The notes under the pieces were generated by a model, which made no database searches, was not told the DNA's origin, and saw only the letters and a program-made list of their open reading frames with translations. The position numbers and the translations under genes are program-made. DNA of 6,716 nucleotides from a bacterium (GTDB lineage: Bacteria; Desulfobacterota; DSWW01): the NCBI GenBank assembly GCA_030609865.1, contig JAUWSZ010000145.1, forward strand, positions 1-6,716, read 5' to 3'. Numbering within the stretch: position 1 is the first letter of the stretch; every line of letters begins with the position of its first letter. Positions 5,448-6,716 of this stretch are shown piece by piece.

Positions 5448-6542
5448 TCACTCCACGACTTTCCCCTCGAAGAACCGATGGAATTCCTCCGGCAGCAGAC
5501 CGGGTTCCACGCGATCCGCCATCGGGGAGAGGTCCACAGAATTGAATGTGTTCAAGAAGAGCGTAGGCCCTTTCCCCCCTGCACTCCTCACCCGATGCAA
5601 GAGTCCGCTCAGGGTCTTTGCCGTGTAGGTCAGTTCCAGGTCAATGCCCTCGGTCCTGGCCATCAACGCAAGGGCCCTTCGCGCCCCGTCCGTCGGATGT
5701 CCGTAGCCTGCCCCGTAATAGTCCTGCTCCATGGGCATATCCGCCTGGGTCAGCGCCAACTCGGGCACCGATCGGTCATGGCGTCGCATCAGCTTGAGGG
5801 CCTTGCGGGCGAGCCGAAGGGCGACTTTCGGGTTGGCGAACAGGCGTGGCGCAACCTGTATGCCCACCACCCGGGTCTTCAGCCCGGCCAACCTCAGCCC
5901 GAGAACCAGCCCGGCCAGCGTTCCGCCGGAGCCGACGGCCAGGTAGATCACCTTGGGCAGGGGCAGTTCCTTTCGTTCCACCTGCATGGCGAGTTCCAGC
6001 CCCGCATCCACATACCCGAGCACGCCCACGGGGCTCGAGCCCCCTCCCGCGATGAAATAGGCGTCACGCCGACGAATCCGCTCGGCCACGTAAAACCGCC
6101 AGAGGGCGCTCAGGAGATTACTCATATAGAACATCTCTGCCCCGTATGCGTGGTACAGGAGCAGGCTCTTGCGCACGTGGGCCGTCACCGGCTGCCCGAA
6201 CAGCCCAAGGACAACGTGAAATCCGAGCTTGCGGCCGAAGACGGCAGTCGCCAGTCCGTGATTCGTCCCGATCCCCCCACCCGTCACGAGCGTCTTGTAG
6301 CCCCGGGAAAGGGCGTCTCCGAGCAGAAATTCGAGCTTCCGCGGCTTGTTTCCACCATACGTGGAAGAGGTCTTGTCATCCCGCTTGATCCACACCTCGC
6401 TCCCCAAGTGGGTGCTGAGGCCCTCGAGGGCCTGAACCGGCGTGGGAACCTCCACGAGGGGAGTCCAGGACACGCCCTGCTCGAGTGCGGGGAAGGCTTC
6501 GAACAGCCAGGGTCTCTTCGTACCGGAAGGGAGCGATGCCAT
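5448..6542 (-). CDS. PLP-dependent enzyme, ACC deaminase/D-cysteine desulfhydrase family
   Basis: This gene encodes a 364-residue fold-type II PLP enzyme of the COG2515 group, a little longer than the usual 330-340. Family members deaminate D-cysteine to pyruvate, H2S and ammonia, or ACC to 2-oxobutyrate. Key segments are WIKRDD (51-56), GGNKPRKLEF (63-72) with K66 as the expected PLP lysine, GGGIGTNHG (88-96), and the phosphate-binding AVGSGGTLAG (202-211). The usual SN(Q/H) serine, the catalytic residue in ACC deaminase, is threonine here (T93), so true ACC deaminase activity is doubtful. D-cysteine desulfhydrase or another amino-acid lyase is more likely, but the substrate cannot be fixed. 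The ATG at 6542 has an AGGAT ribosome site about 10 nt upstream. The stop (TGA) is 15 bp from the pepP stop, and the two genes converge with no terminator hairpin in the gap. Confidence 0.88.
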   Translation of the reverse strand: MASLPSGTKRPWLFEAFPALEQGVSWTPLVEVPTPVQALEGLSTHLGSEVWIKRDDKTSSTYGGNKPRKLEFLLGDALSRGYKTLVTGGGIGTNHGLATAVFGRKLGFHVVLGLFGQPVTAHVRKSLLLYHAYGAEMFYMSNLLSALWRFYVAERIRRRDAYFIAGGGSSPVGVLGYVDAGLELAMQVERKELPLPKVIYLAVGSGGTLAGLVLGLRLAGLKTRVVGIQVAPRLFANPKVALRLARKALKLMRRHDRSVPELALTQADMPMEQDYYGAGYGHPTDGARRALALMARTEGIDLELTYTAKTLSGLLHRVRSAGGKGPTLFLNTFNSVDLSPMADRVEPGLLPEEFHRFFEGKVVE

Positions 6543-6716
6543 CGTGTTTTTATCCTATGTAAATTGGAAACAACATTGGGACCGACTACACACGGACACA
6601 CCTCGCTGGTGCAAACCGAATTCTGCCAGATGGCGTGCGTCTCGTCCAGTCGGGACAGAGTCTGGGGACAGCCACCGATTTCCTGGAAGTGCATCGATAG
6701 TTAGGGTAGTGGGGAA
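6543..6716. other. Upstream region of the PLP enzyme gene
   Basis: This stretch of 174 bp to the right edge holds no supported gene on either strand. It should contain the minus-strand promoter of the PLP enzyme gene. I see only poor hexamer matches and the AT-rich 6543-6576 next to the start codon. Confidence 0.45.

Noticed and set aside
6576..6602. Short ACACAC-type and CCAAT direct repeats upstream of the PLP enzyme gene
   Set aside because: The repeats are too short and imperfect to distinguish from chance.
5478..6704. A 408-codon plus-strand open frame
   Set aside because: It is the antisense shadow of the PLP enzyme gene, opened by high GC content; the encoded residues show no recognisable domain.

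Overview
This is a GC-rich window from a Gram-negative bacterium. It holds an LpxH-type lipid A enzyme, an AlkK/FadD-like acyl-CoA ligase and a cysteine-rich DUF1847 protein. This mix fits an anaerobic deltaproteobacterial (Desulfobacterota-like) chromosome. The lineage is inferred from gene content only; there is no rRNA or tRNA here to confirm it.

Layout, left to right. (1) 1-900, minus strand: the first 300 codons of an acyl-CoA synthetase that runs off the left edge. (2) 901-1155: a divergent intergenic region with a near-consensus sigma70 promoter for the next operon. (3) 1156-2791, plus strand: a DMT/EamA ten-helix transporter whose 3' end overlaps a DUF1847 protein gene by 41 nt. (4) 2817-3110, minus strand: a small predicted two-helix membrane protein of 97 aa, convergent with DUF1847. 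(5) 3111-3260: a divergent control region with a dyad, a terminator-like hairpin and a weak promoter. (6) 3261-5432, plus strand: lpxH followed 15 bp later by pepP (Xaa-Pro aminopeptidase). (7) 5448-6542, minus strand: a PLP enzyme of the ACC deaminase/D-cysteine desulfhydrase family, convergent with pepP. (8) 6543-6716: its upstream region, with no gene seen.

The most notable feature is in pepP. One in-frame amber codon (TAG, 4380-4382) splits an otherwise intact, full-length gene with all metal ligands present. The likely explanations are a recent nonsense mutation or a base-call error. Pyrrolysine or other recoding is possible but disfavoured, because the gene's own terminal TAG is followed by 423 open codons that no normal product would contain. 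Codons 151-159 of the same gene also carry a perfect 10-bp hairpin.

The genes are mostly ordinary housekeeping and metabolic functions: fatty-acid activation, export, lipid A synthesis, peptide turnover and amino-acid or thiol metabolism. I see no mobile element, CRISPR array, phage gene or defence system, and nothing that clearly forms a new multi-gene system.
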